A stretch of DNA of 32,290 nucleotides from Bradyrhizobium sp. SRL28 (lineage in GTDB: Bacteria > Pseudomonadota > Alphaproteobacteria > Rhizobiales > Xanthobacteraceae): NCBI RefSeq assembly GCF_018596315.1, contig NZ_JAHEAG010000051.1, positions 1 to 32,290 on the forward strand, given 5' to 3'. Shown piece by piece: positions 1-9,421 of this stretch. Every line of letters starts with the position of its first letter. Position 1 is the stretch's first letter. A model generated the notes under the pieces. That model was not told where the DNA came from, ran no database searches, and saw nothing but the letters and a program-made list of their open reading frames with translations. The position numbers and the translations under genes were made by a program.

Positions 1-136
1 AGTTCAAGTTTACGTCGAAGGTTAGAGATGGAGTGAACTGGGCATTGGCCAACAGAGCCAAAGGCCTGAGCTACGCGGACGTTACCCCGCGCCGCCCGCG
101 ACGCCATTAAGCACGCGCTGATCGAATGTCGCGAGT

Positions 137-1221
137 TTGATCACCAAGGATCTGGCTGCGGCGACCTTAGAGCGCACCGAAGGACGGCTGGGCTACCGCT
201 CCGGCTACTATCCGCGCTCGCTGATCACCCGGGTTGGCAAGATCGAGCTCAAGGTGCCGCAGGACCGCCAGGGACGGTTCTCGACCGAGCTGTTCGAGCG
301 CTATCAGCGGTCGGAGAACGCGCTGGTGGCAGCGTTAGCCGAGATGTACGTGCAAGGCGTCTCGACGCGGAAGGTCAAGCAGGTCACCGAGGAACTGGTG
401 GGCCATGCCTTCTCGGCCTCCGCGATCAGCGCGCTCAACAAGCGGCTGGATGCGTCGCTAAAGGCCTTCTGCGAACGCAAGCTGAAGGAGCCGTTCCCTT
501 ATCTGATCCTGGACGCCCGCTACGAGCGCGTCCGGGAAGACGGGATCATTACGAGCCAGGCGGTGCTGATCGCGATCGGCGTCGACTGGGAAGGTCGGCG
601 CCAGGTGCTCGCGGTCGAGCTGGCCAACCGGGAGAGCCGGTCGAGCTGGAAGGAGTTTTTGGAAGCGTTGAAGGCCCGTGGCCTGCATGGCGTCGAGTTC
701 GTCGTCTCCGACGACCATCCCGGGCTGAAGAAGGCAATCGCCGAAGTCCTCTCAGGGGTGTTCTGGCAGCGCTGCTATGTGCACTTCCTGCGCAACGCGC
801 TCGACTATGTGCCGCGCAAGGTCGACGACGATTGCCTGCTGGAGCTGCGCTGGATGTACGACCCGCGTGACCTCTTAGAGGTGCGGCGCGATCTGGAGGC
901 CTGGCTTGCCAAATGGGGCGGCAAATATCCCAAGCTCACCGGCTGGGTCGAGGAGAACATCGAGGAGACCCTGACCTACTTCCGCCTGCCGCTGGCGCAC
1001 CGCAAACACATGAAGTCGACCAACATGTTGGAGCGTCTCAACGAGGAGATCTGGCGACGCACCTATGTCGTCCGAATCTTCCCCAATGCCCGAGAGCTGC
1101 CTGCGGCTTGTTCGGGCGTTGACCGTCGAGCGGCCATGAGGCCTGGCTCGAGGACCATCGCTATCTCAACATCGATCTGCTGAAGGAGCACAAGAAGGAG
1201 GCGCTACGCCAGGCGGCCTGA
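137..1221 (+). mobile_element. IS256-family transposase, frameshifted and 5'-incomplete
   Basis: Cut-and-paste DDE transposase of the IS256 (mutator-like) family. The main frame covers about 318 residues of good similarity. The first catalytic Asp lies in LDARYERVR (about residue 126), the second in VSDDHPGLK (about 192) and the Glu in LERLNEEIWRR (about 304). The usual 40-60 residue N-terminal region is missing: the frame has only a TTG at 137 and an in-frame stop just upstream, so the beginning is lost or degenerate. Near 1093 and 1136 two separate single-base insertions break the frame. Reading across them restores the normal C-terminus (SCLRLVRALTVER, then HEAWLEDHRYLN) ending at the TGA at 1219-1221. 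Because all catalytic residues lie before the frameshifts, decay may be recent, but the protein is very probably inactive. No terminal inverted repeat could be paired inside the window. Family assignment is firm. Confidence 0.9.
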
Positions 1222-1262
1222 TGATGCTCAGGCCCACCAAGGGGATGCACGCCCCCCTCTCC

Positions 1263-1312
1263 GCCGCCGTCGCTCGCCAGCGCTACGCTTTGGGCAAGCG
1301 AGCGACGGCGGC
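1263..1312. repeat. Perfect 15-bp inverted repeat (hairpin) downstream of the IS256 transposase
   Basis: Arms at 1263-1277 and 1298-1312 are perfectly complementary (GCCGCCGTCGCTCGC and its complement) around a 20-base loop. It lies about 40 bases after the transposase stop. It could be an intrinsic structure of the IS 3' end or a transcription-blocking hairpin. No T-tract follows, so it is not a standard intrinsic terminator. Confidence 0.7.
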
Positions 1313-1692
1313 TCCGAGGGGATGGCTCAGCCGGACCCCATGACCAATTTTGCTGAACTTGACGCACAGAACTGATATAATGACCTGGAAGTGGTGGTAA
1401 TCTGGCCAATTGGTGAGCAGGTATCTGGTCAGACTGCGTTGCATCAGAAATATCCTTGCGCCCTGCTCCTGGCACAAGCCTTATGTGCGGGCCGGCGCGA
1501 TCGAGCATGGAGTGCGAATAAATTCGTGAGATAGCGCGCATCTCTGATGCCATGCGCGGTCGGATCGAACGTGAGGATCCTTCAGGGACGTGTTCAGTTT
1601 CGCGCGATTTAGAATCGGGCGAACGAATAAGACGACTAGGTTCTCAGTGGCAGCGCAGGTCGAGTGGCACCGTTTTGAACCGTCGCGTTGCC
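1313..1692. other. Non-coding stretch, presumably the right end of the IS256 element plus flank
   Basis: Nothing with convincing coding character. The segment at about 1320-1375 resembles the sort of tail found at IS256-type right ends, but without a left end to pair it with the boundary is undefined. Confidence 0.4.
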
Positions 1693-2400
1693 TCAGGCGA
1701 CCGATGCGATCATCATCCGGCAGAGAATGGTGATGTCGTAGACGGGCAGCTTCGTCAAGCTACGGATCGCCGGCGCGACGAGGGGGAATCCCACGCATTC
1801 AAACAGGATGGCCGCGATCTCCGGGTGCGCGGCGCGAACTCGGGCGACGCAGGCGGCAACATCCCCCTCAATAGCGCCGACGTCGGTCGGTGGGGGCGGA
1901 CGCTTCAGTTCGTCGTGCCAGTACTTGCCGCCTTCGACGCCACCTATGACTATCCTCGCTCGCTCTGCCGGATCATGGATCCCGACCAGATCCTCGCCCA
2001 GATGCGTCGAGTCGTAGGTCAAAACGGCAAGCTTTGCAGACCTCGGCATCTGACGCAGCAAGATCGGCAACAGAATCAAGCTCGACATCGCCACCGGAAC
2101 ATTCACCGAGGCCGCAACTGCTTCCTGATAGCGAATGGAGAAACCGCACGTCGAGCTTATTGCGACGGCACCTTGCTCGACCAGCTGCCGTGCGGCTGCT
2201 ACATAGGCCGGCTCAAGCGCCGGATCGCCCCGGACGACGTTCTCTACCCAAGCCCCTCGCACGGTTTCCGAGATAACCGGGAAGTTGAAGGTAGCCGGAT
2301 TCAGCAACGAGTTAGACAGCGGCATTGGTCGCGCGGCATCGGACGGCAGCCCACGTTCGAGGTGTAGGATTCCGAGAGAGGCTGGGACCTGTAATGTCAT
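1693..2400 (-). CDS. Asp/Glu racemase-family protein (maleate isomerase / EutA-like)
   Basis: A 235-residue protein of the Asp/Glu/hydantoin racemase superfamily, cytoplasmic and cofactor-independent. These enzymes use two cysteines on opposite sides of the substrate. Here they are Cys85 in SSTCGFS and Cys202 in LFECVGFPL, at the expected spacing for a two-domain pseudo-symmetric fold. Family members are racemases, maleate cis-trans isomerases, arylmalonate decarboxylases or the EutA protein of ectoine utilisation; the sequence alone does not pick the substrate. The ATG at 2400 gives a normal length and is preceded by a weak purine-rich stretch (AGGGCGG) about 13 bases upstream. It is co-oriented with the M24 hydrolase and enolase-superfamily gene upstream, though 587 bases separate it from the M24 gene, so a shared transcript is possible but not shown. 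The ectoine-type link is an inference from the neighbouring M24 enzyme. Confidence 0.85.
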   Translation of the reverse strand: MTLQVPASLGILHLERGLPSDAARPMPLSNSLLNPATFNFPVISETVRGAWVENVVRGDPALEPAYVAAARQLVEQGAVAISSTCGFSIRYQEAVAASVNVPVAMSSLILLPILLRQMPRSAKLAVLTYDSTHLGEDLVGIHDPAERARIVIGGVEGGKYWHDELKRPPPPTDVGAIEGDVAACVARVRAAHPEIAAILFECVGFPLVAPAIRSLTKLPVYDITILCRMMIASVA

Positions 2401-2987
2401 TGACGAGTTCTAGCCGCCCTTCAGATTTTCGTCCAATGTCGGACTCCTATATCGCCATTTTCTGCGCTTGGTCGATGGAGCGCGAAGCGTCCCTTTCAAT
2501 CAAACTATTTAACACAATGGTTGACCGTGGGGAACTGTCAAAGCTAACGCGATCGAGCCCAACTGACAGGAGCCCAGCCCAGGGGCCTTGGATTCATCCC
2601 GAATCACGGCGGAGCCGAAAGGAGCGGCCGTGTTCAATGTGCTCAGCTCAGTTATGCCGAACTTTTGCGAACGTGGCGTGTGGCGCTAAGGGAGACGTCC
2701 AACCGCCGTCTATTAGCAACGCACCCGCACCAGGAACCTGAGACATTTCCCGCGCGGATAGTGGACGTTGGCGTCAACACCACACGTTCCATGTACGAGC
2801 TCACGAGAATCGAATGGCTTCCTGACGCCGCTGTAGGTCTCGAAACACCGGGCCTATCCCATTCTTCGTCGATCACCACTGCAACACAGCAGGATTCATC
2901 GCCGTCAATGTCGCTTGGGAGTCAGATCAGGCTGTAAAGAGCCGGGCAAAACAGGCGACGACAGTCGTCCGACATCTCCTCACTAGC
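2401..2987. other. Intergenic region without a recognisable gene
   Basis: Short open frames exist on both strands but none shows a family motif, a clear ribosome site or continuous coding character. It would hold the promoter of the racemase gene if that gene is not co-transcribed with the M24 gene. Confidence 0.5.
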
Positions 2988-4160
2988 CTAGCCAAGCTCG
3001 AAGATCTTACGTGGCGCACTAGTTAAGGCTTCGGCGCCGGCTTCGGTAACACGGAATGTCTCGCTGATGACGTAACCAAAGTCCTCCTCGGTCCAGTTAC
3101 CCAACATTAGATGAAATGTCATGTTCGGCTTTAGTTCTGTCGTGTCTCCATCGTTGAGGCTTGCGGTCGGCTCCGTCCAGTCAATGCCAATGGGGTACCC
3201 ACAACGCGACTCCTTCTTGAAACCGAGACTGTTAATCGTGCGATAGAAGGCGTTCGCGACGTCACTGCAGGTGGCGCCGGGCCGCACGGTGTTCAGCGCG
3301 ACTTCTAGACCGGAAAGCTCTGCCTCATGTAGGCGACGCAGACGGTCGGAGGGGCGGCCAACCGAGAAGGTGCGCATGATCGCAGCAACATAGCCATGGC
3401 GAACTCCGCCAAGCTCAAGATTGATTTGCGACCCGTTACGAATGATGTCCTCGCTCCAGCGAATATGGCACGTACCCGTGCGGGGCGAGGAGCAGAAGAA
3501 CATGGACGTAAAGTCCGTTCCGGGTTTGCCATTGGCGCCGCGCGCCAGCGTAGCCGCGATCTCAGCCATGGCGTCCGCTTCGCGCACACCAGAGTGTATC
3601 ACTTCTGCCGCCCGCATGATTCCCGCATCAGCGATGGCAGCAGCTTCCCGCATCACCGATATCTCGAAATCGGACTTAACGAACCGAATCCAAGCTACAG
3701 ACTTGCTGCAATCCACGATCCTCGCTTTCGGCATCCGCGCTTTGAACTTGTCTGTAGTCTGCGCCGATAGGGAAGCCAGTTCGAGCCCCAAGCCGCGGTT
3801 TGCAAGACCAACTTCATGGAGGAAATAGATCACCGAGTCAAAGCCATCCATGTCAGGGTTGCCGATGAGGTTCTCTGGATAGCCGATCACGTTGCCGCGC
3901 TCCAGGAAGGCCTGATGGATGGCGGCCGGCACATCCATCTTACGCAGGATAAACGTCGGCTCCTCCTTGTGAATCGAAACCACCAAAACTTGCGGGACAT
4001 AGCCGGACTTGGCGGTGTAACCGGTGAGGTAGGTGATGTTCGACGAGTTGTTTATGATAAGTGTATCGATGTCGCGCCGTGCCATTTCTGATTTCACTGC
4101 AGCAAGCCGCCGCAGGTACTCTGCTCGCGGGAATGCCTGCGGTCCTTTGCTGATCGTCAT
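2988..4160 (-). CDS. M24-family hydrolase, ectoine-hydrolase/creatinase-like (copy 1)
   Basis: 390 residues with the two-part layout of the M24 'pita-bread' family: an N-terminal creatinase-type domain (about 10-150) and a C-terminal catalytic domain (about 165-385). The signature stretches CHIRWSED, QINLELGG and CGYPIGIDWTEP recall ectoine hydrolase (DoeA/EutD) rather than aminopeptidase P. The usual five metal ligands (Asp, Asp, His, Glu, Glu) are mostly replaced: Glu249 for the first Asp, Ala260 for the second, Tyr322 for the His and Met352 for the first Glu. Only Glu367 (ISETFRVTE) remains. A metal-dependent peptidase activity is therefore unlikely; a metal-free amide/C-N hydrolase of creatinase or DoeA type is the better guess, substrate unknown. 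ATG at 4160 has a TGGAG about 9 bases upstream. About two-thirds identical by eye to the M24 gene at 26521-27690. It lies between an Asp/Glu racemase-family gene and an enolase-superfamily gene, all on the minus strand. Confidence 0.85.
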   Translation of the reverse strand: MTISKGPQAFPRAEYLRRLAAVKSEMARRDIDTLIINNSSNITYLTGYTAKSGYVPQVLVVSIHKEEPTFILRKMDVPAAIHQAFLERGNVIGYPENLIGNPDMDGFDSVIYFLHEVGLANRGLGLELASLSAQTTDKFKARMPKARIVDCSKSVAWIRFVKSDFEISVMREAAAIADAGIMRAAEVIHSGVREADAMAEIAATLARGANGKPGTDFTSMFFCSSPRTGTCHIRWSEDIIRNGSQINLELGGVRHGYVAAIMRTFSVGRPSDRLRRLHEAELSGLEVALNTVRPGATCSDVANAFYRTINSLGFKKESRCGYPIGIDWTEPTASLNDGDTTELKPNMTFHLMLGNWTEEDFGYVISETFRVTEAGAEALTSAPRKIFELG

Positions 4161-4339
4161 TGTCTTAGCTCCATCGGGGTTTCGTTATTCGAGAGTTGCC
4201 ACGGCCGATCACGCAACCGCTATCCTGATAAATACTACGGTGGGATCAAAGCCTATCAGATGGGTGGCGGGAATCGCGAGCCTAGTGGCCGACCAGCCCC
4301 TGCAGCAAGCAATCTCGCTGCCGCGCGGCGGCTGACGCA

Positions 4340-5473
4340 TCACTGCGCATCAAATCGCGCCAGAGCCTTCCGGTCGATCTCGATGCCGAGTCCTGGCCTG
4401 TCGGGCACGCGGACGATACCGCGGGCGTGCTCGATCGAGTCGGTGAGAATCGCCTGCCGGATCGGGTGCTCGGTGCGATCGAATTCCAGGAACGGCCCGG
4501 CGGTGTTAAGCGACAGCGGCGTGTGCGGCGGCAGAACCGCGATCAAGTGGAGGGACGCCGCGATCGCAATCCCAGTGCCCCAGACATGCGGGTTATAGCG
4601 GATGCCGAGCGCTTCCGCCATGTCGGCGATCTTCTTGCATTCGGACAGCCCGCCGGCCGCACAGGTATCGGGCTGCGCGATGTCCAGCGCGCGCGAGACG
4701 AACAGGTCGCGAAAGCCGAAGCGGGTGAACTCGCATTCCCCGCCAGCGATCGGGATCGACAGCGCCGTCTTCACCGCGCGATAGCCGGCGAGATCCTCTG
4801 GCGGCACTGGCTCTTCGAACCAGCCGATGTCGTATGGCTCAATCATTCGTCCGAAACGGATCGCAGCGACGCTGTCATAGGCGTGATTCGCATCCACCAT
4901 CAGCGCGACATTCGGCCCGATCGCTTCGCGAACGGCGCGCGTCACGGCGGCATCCTCGCCCAAGCCGAAGCCGACGTTGAGCTTTACCGCAGAAAATCCT
5001 TCGGCCACATAGGCCGCCGCCTGTTCGGCGAGATACTGCGTCGGATCGTCTGATTTGCGCCGGTACAGGCCAGTCGCGTAAGCGGCAACCTCGGTTCGCT
5101 GCGCTCCGCCCAGCAGCTGATGCACGGGAACGCCAAAGTGCTTGCCCTTGATGTCCCACAGCGCGATATCGATGCCGCTCAAGCCCTGGATCACGACTCC
5201 CTTCTGGCCGTGATCGCGCAGGCGCGCATAGATCATCTGCCAAAGACAATCGGTACGCAGCGGGTCCTCGCCGATCAGCCATGGCGCGACGCTGCCGACC
5301 ACGGCAGCCGTCATGCGCGCCGGGCCGTAGCATTCGCCCCAGCCAACGACACCCTGGTCGGTCTCGATCTCGACCAGCATGGCCGTGCGGCTGTCATACC
5401 AAGCGCGCGAATAGGCCAAAGGCTGGGACAGCGCGGCTTGAAGGATGTGGGTGTGGACGCCTGTGATCTTCAT
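4340..5473 (-). CDS. Enolase-superfamily enzyme, mandelate racemase subgroup (acid-sugar dehydratase/racemase type)
   Basis: 377 residues from the ATG at 5473. This start is preferred over the upstream in-frame codon at 5515 because GGAAAG lies 6 bases before it and MKITGVHTHIL is a typical family N-terminus. Capping domain about 1-125, then the (beta/alpha)7-beta barrel. Metal ligands are Asp194 (MVDANHAY), Glu220 (WFEEPV) and Glu246 (GGECEFT). His296 (NPHVWGT), with Asp269 (QPDT) as partner, is the general acid/base of the mandelate racemase subgroup. The usual Lys-x-Lys on the second strand reads Lys164-Leu-Asn166, so the second Lys is Asn, which suggests one-sided (dehydratase or cycloisomerase) rather than racemase chemistry. 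Substrate cannot be told from sequence; acid sugars or 3,6-anhydro-sugar acids are possible. Lies 179 bases upstream of the M24 gene and could be the first gene of that transcript. Confidence 0.88.
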   Translation of the reverse strand: MKITGVHTHILQAALSQPLAYSRAWYDSRTAMLVEIETDQGVVGWGECYGPARMTAAVVGSVAPWLIGEDPLRTDCLWQMIYARLRDHGQKGVVIQGLSGIDIALWDIKGKHFGVPVHQLLGGAQRTEVAAYATGLYRRKSDDPTQYLAEQAAAYVAEGFSAVKLNVGFGLGEDAAVTRAVREAIGPNVALMVDANHAYDSVAAIRFGRMIEPYDIGWFEEPVPPEDLAGYRAVKTALSIPIAGGECEFTRFGFRDLFVSRALDIAQPDTCAAGGLSECKKIADMAEALGIRYNPHVWGTGIAIAASLHLIAVLPPHTPLSLNTAGPFLEFDRTEHPIRQAILTDSIEHARGIVRVPDRPGLGIEIDRKALARFDAQ

Positions 5474-6874
5474 CGGTCTTTCCGTGCTGTTCTCGTACTG
5501 TTGCGCCAGGTTCAATGTGCCACTTCGACATCAATGCATCATGACTTAGGCGCGGTGAAGAAAACGCCAGGCAGGATACTTAACGGCATGAAGCTCACCT
5601 TTCAACATCGTGCGAACTTCGGCCAGAGGCCGATCTACGTTCGTCGTTTGGCCGTACAGCGTACGCCTATCAGCCTCGCAACTTTTAGCGATCGGCTAAT
5701 GGAGAGCCGTATGCGTTTGTGAGAGAGTGCATTCAGACGCGCAAGACGAGCGATGATCTCCCTTCAAACCCGAGTGCTCACATCCGGAGAAGAAAGGAGC
5801 GCGAGAACAGCGGCTCTCAGTCGGTATTGCCGCCACTCACTAGCAACGGGTGTGCCAGCGGCGTTCAAACTCATTAAGCCTTTGGTTCGCTTTGAAAAGA
5901 TTCGCACGCCCCAGAACGGCCGCCGCCGTTTTAAACCCGACAGCCGTTTTTACCGCTGTCAGAAACCGGACAAGGATCAGCCCTCGTTGAGCCGAAAACT
6001 AGCTGTCCGATCGTGATGATTCATATGCGGATTCTAGCGTCTCGAGCCTTAGTAGGGCATTTGCTGCACTGTCCCACAGCTAGCTTAGTGTCGATTTTCT
6101 AGGGATCATCGTAGGAAGGCTTTGGAACAGAGAACAAGGACAACTGGACCGACGAGCGCGATGTCTTCATGACTTGGCGACTTAGGATTAGAGCGGTAGC
6201 CGGGGATGACGGCTGTCGCAAATTGGGAGCAGGCCCTGGACGCAGCGACACTGAGCAGGGCGCCTCCGGTCCGAAATCCGAGAATGAGCAGTCTTGCTTC
6301 TTAGGCGCTTCGGGCGCCGGGCGCGCGAAGTGTTCATCGGTTTTATCGTTTAGCTTCTCGATCCCCATAGCCCGCGGCGGCGTCGAGGACTTTCTGGGCG
6401 ATTGATCAAGCTCCCCTGCTATCGAAGGGACGTCGAACGTGGCAGCGCCGGAGGCTCTCGCGCACGTCAATGTTGAATGGCAAGTGCGAATGGGATCCTG
6501 TGCACACCCTTGTCTTGCCTACGCACACGCTGTGGGATACTATTGGGTGAATTAAATGGCCATGCCGCGCATATGAGGTCTGTTGGCCGGCAGCTGGAAC
6601 GGGCAATCGGTATTGATCTCGGCGTTTTGGAAGGCGTTGCAGCTTCCTCCCCTTTCCCAATAGCTCATCAGCATGAGCGGAATAGGTCCGCCCCAAAACT
6701 TTCCAGCGAGTTGCCGGTCCGCGCTCGGTGCCCAGTTGTCCACTTCTTGCACGATTAGCACCTTATCGGTTGTCGTTGGGGACGCGATGCTGAAATACCT
6801 GCAGGATGACTGCTGTGGTCGCTGCGAGCGCGATGTCGATGCGGCCGCGAGACGCGTTTGTGCCACGTGAAGGC
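5474..6874. other. Long gene-free region with degenerate sequence
   Basis: No gene could be recognised in 1.4 kb. One minus-strand open stretch at about 6552-6767 has protein-like composition (for example ADRQLAGKFWGG and SYWERGG) but no start with a ribosome site and no family I recognise; it may be a relic of an unknown gene. The rest shows nothing. Confidence 0.4.
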
Positions 6875-7723
6875 TCAACGTCGCTCGCGCACCGAGCCCT
6901 CCTGGGCGACGGAGGCGACCAGCGCACCGTCCGGTTTGAAGATCAGTCCCCGCGTGAGGCCGCGTCCAGCCTGAGCGCTCGGCGAATCGTGCGCGTAAAG
7001 CAGCCATTCGTCAGCGCGGAACGGGCGGTGAAACCACATCACGTGATCGAGGCTTGCGGCCATCATCCGCTTGTCGAACGGCGTGTAGCCATAGCGCGCC
7101 ATCACCGAATCCAGCAGTGAGTAATCGGAGGCATAAGCCAGCGCGCACATATGCAGCGCCGGATCGTCGGGCAGCTTCGCAGCGGCCTTAATCCAGATAT
7201 GAATGCGGCCATCGTCGAACTTCTGACCGAAGTAACGGCCAATCTCGACTGGGCGCAACTCGAGCGCATAATGGCGGCGTATGAATTCCGGCGTTTCGGG
7301 TAACATCGGCTGCTTGGACAACTCCTCGACGGTTAGTCTTTCCGGCGGCGGCACCTCGGGTATCGTATCCTGATGGTCGAACGTACCCTGCTCTTCGGCG
7401 TGAAATGACGCCATCATGGATAAGATCGCGTTGCCATGCTGGATCGCGGTCACGCGGCGCGTCGAATAACTCTTGCCGTCTCGCAGCCGTTCGACCTCGT
7501 AGATAATCGGCACCTGCGGGGCGCCCGGCCGGATGAAATAGCAGTGTAACGAATGCGGCAGCCGGCCTTCCACCGTGCGGCATGCCGCGACCATCGCCTG
7601 CCCGATTACCTGACCGCCGAATACCCGTTGCGAGCTAGTGTTCAGACTGTTGCCGCGAAACAGGTTCATTTCAATCCGTTCAAGATTGAGGATGGCAAGC
7701 AGGTCGATGAGGTAGTTGGACAT
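6875..7723 (-). CDS. tesB: Acyl-CoA thioesterase II (TesB family)
   Basis: Hydrolyses acyl-CoA to free acid and CoA in the cytoplasm; a double-hotdog protein. At 282 residues it matches the family length. The catalytic triad positions known for the Escherichia coli enzyme are all present with a constant offset: Asp200 in YASDYSLLDS, Ser224 (Thr in E. coli) in AASLDHVMWFHRPF and Gln274 in SVAQEGSVR. The N-terminal hotdog includes RVFGGQVIGQAMVAA and HCYFIRPG, both family hallmarks. Start is ATG 7723; a TTG directly upstream at 7726 is open but less likely. No strong ribosome site is seen. The gene stands alone, flanked by long decayed regions, with no obvious partner. Chain-length preference cannot be judged. 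Complete and apparently functional. Confidence 0.93.
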   Translation of the reverse strand: MSNYLIDLLAILNLERIEMNLFRGNSLNTSSQRVFGGQVIGQAMVAACRTVEGRLPHSLHCYFIRPGAPQVPIIYEVERLRDGKSYSTRRVTAIQHGNAILSMMASFHAEEQGTFDHQDTIPEVPPPERLTVEELSKQPMLPETPEFIRRHYALELRPVEIGRYFGQKFDDGRIHIWIKAAAKLPDDPALHMCALAYASDYSLLDSVMARYGYTPFDKRMMAASLDHVMWFHRPFRADEWLLYAHDSPSAQAGRGLTRGLIFKPDGALVASVAQEGSVRERR

Positions 7724-8542
7724 CAAAGCATCTTCGGATTATTCGGCGTCATTCCGAGGAATGGCACAGCCACCGCCCCGAAAGTTTCTCCTGAGATTCC
7801 GGATTTGGTCGTTTGGAACCCGCAATGACCGTATCGGCCCTTCTGGGCAGTTGTTTCGCTAATCTGTTTCGCCTCTAGGCGACGCAGCCACACTTCAATT
7901 GGCGGAACCGTAATGAAGATGCTCGGTCTCATTGATTTGGGCAACCGAAGAGTTTCATCTGAACTTCCTAGGCCGGACTCCGAGGCGGCCATTTGGTAAC
8001 TGATCCTTCACCGCTCCCGAGCAATCGGCGTGCCATGCTGCGAGCCTTGCTTGAAGAACCGCAAATCCATGTGCTTCATGCCGCGACAGAAAATGCTTAC
8101 ACCTTGAGTGTTCGGCTCTGAACATACATGTCTTCAACCGGACACGGCTGAACACGAGGACAAGGAGCGTGGAGCGGCCCCGATAGCAACTCGTGCCGAA
8201 CGCCCGGCCACCGGAGGCCCTTCAAGCCTTTCATACAGTGACGCTCAATTAGCGCTCCGCATGACGTTCACAACTAGAACAAGACTCGTCCGCCCGAAAG
8301 CTGTGTCATGCGCCCAGGTTGCGCCGTCGGCAGCCCCTAACGTCGTAAGCGCTGTTCAGAGCTCGGGTGACCCGAGGCAATTTTGGCAGTTGCTTCGTTC
8401 GGCGCCGATTAGTCTGGCCTGATGCAGGTCGATTTTTGCTCCGCCGCACATTCCACGTCTGACGAGCTTGCGGCGCGTGATTTTGACCATCGTTTCTTCC
8501 GTTCAATGATCGGAGGGCAATTGCCGCCATGACACCTGCAGT
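7724..8542. other. Gene-free region upstream of the thioesterase
   Basis: Overlapping short open frames on both strands look like chance. No motif, tRNA or repeat recognised. It should carry the promoter of the thioesterase gene at its left end, but no clear promoter elements were picked out. Confidence 0.4.
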
Positions 8543-8701
8543 ATGCCTCGCCAGCCATCTGACGAAGGAGGCGACGAGAGTGGGGCGAGCGCGGTCGATG
8601 CATGGCTCGAGGCTCGCTTCGCCTTTGCGCCGAACCATCATGTGGAATTCGGCGATTATCCCACTGGGCTCGACGAAGATTATTACATTGCCGAACCGTG
8701 A
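8543..8701 (+). CDS. Possible small or fragmentary gene, unknown
   Basis: A 52-codon ATG-to-TGA frame whose second half (VDAWLEARFAFAPNHHVEF and the following DYPTGLDEDYY) has a natural protein look with acidic and aromatic residues. No convincing ribosome site and no family recognised. It may be a gene fragment rather than a working small gene, or simply chance. Confidence 0.2.
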   Translation: MPRQPSDEGGDESGASAVDAWLEARFAFAPNHHVEFGDYPTGLDEDYYIAEP

Positions 8702-9421
8702 GGGGCTCCGCCTTTCGTGACTCCCACCCGATCGTCATGACGCGCGCGAAGGTTCCGGCCGAAGGAATCCGCTGAAGACTTTTGGCGAGGGCCTTTTCGG
8801 CCGGTCATCTGCGGGTCGCCCGCTGCCTATGACGCGGAGCAAGCCTCGGAAAGTCACGCACCGTCAAGCGTCCCCAGCCCTCAGCACCATTTCAGCCGTC
8901 GGACGCTCATTGACCGTCGAGCCGTGGCAAATGCCGGACCACGAACTTTGCCGATCATGCCGCTGAAATCAGCTTAGTTTTGTGGCAACTCCTCACCAGT
9001 TAGCCAAACAAGCAACCAGTCGGTCAGAACGTTCTGTTCTACCTGCCGTAATCCGCCGGGTTCATGATGTGCATATCCGTATTGCGCAACGACACACTTA
9101 TCCAGTTGCCAGTGCGCTACAAGTGCACACAAGAAGTCAGGATCCCACATGGAAAAGGACACGCCGAACGCTACTCCTGCCATGATCTTGGGCATGCCCT
9201 GTCCTCTATAGTCGCTGCGTACCCAGCCATCTCCGTGTAGGCCACTTTCCCGGTCATCCTCTTCGTGGTTGGTGCTATGCAGGTACAACTGTCGCGAGGA
9301 TGTGCATTTAGGACCGGGTCAGCGCAAACACCTTTCAAGATATTCTGCAAGGTTGCTCCGCGAAGGTCATACAATCGAACGGCCTGTAGAACAGCGACGT
9401 CGCTATTCTTGTCGGCGCCTG
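8702..9421. other. Decayed region, no clear gene
   Basis: A minus-strand frame at 8974-9288 (about 100 codons) contains stretches such as PKIMAGVAFGVSFSMW and LVAHWQLDKCVVAQYG that look like part of a hydrolase-type core, but the motifs of no family are complete. Best read as a possible relic; otherwise nothing seen. Confidence 0.3.

Noticed and set aside
1552..2367. 271-codon plus-strand open frame
   Set aside because: It is antisense to the racemase gene, which has the catalytic cysteines and family motifs.
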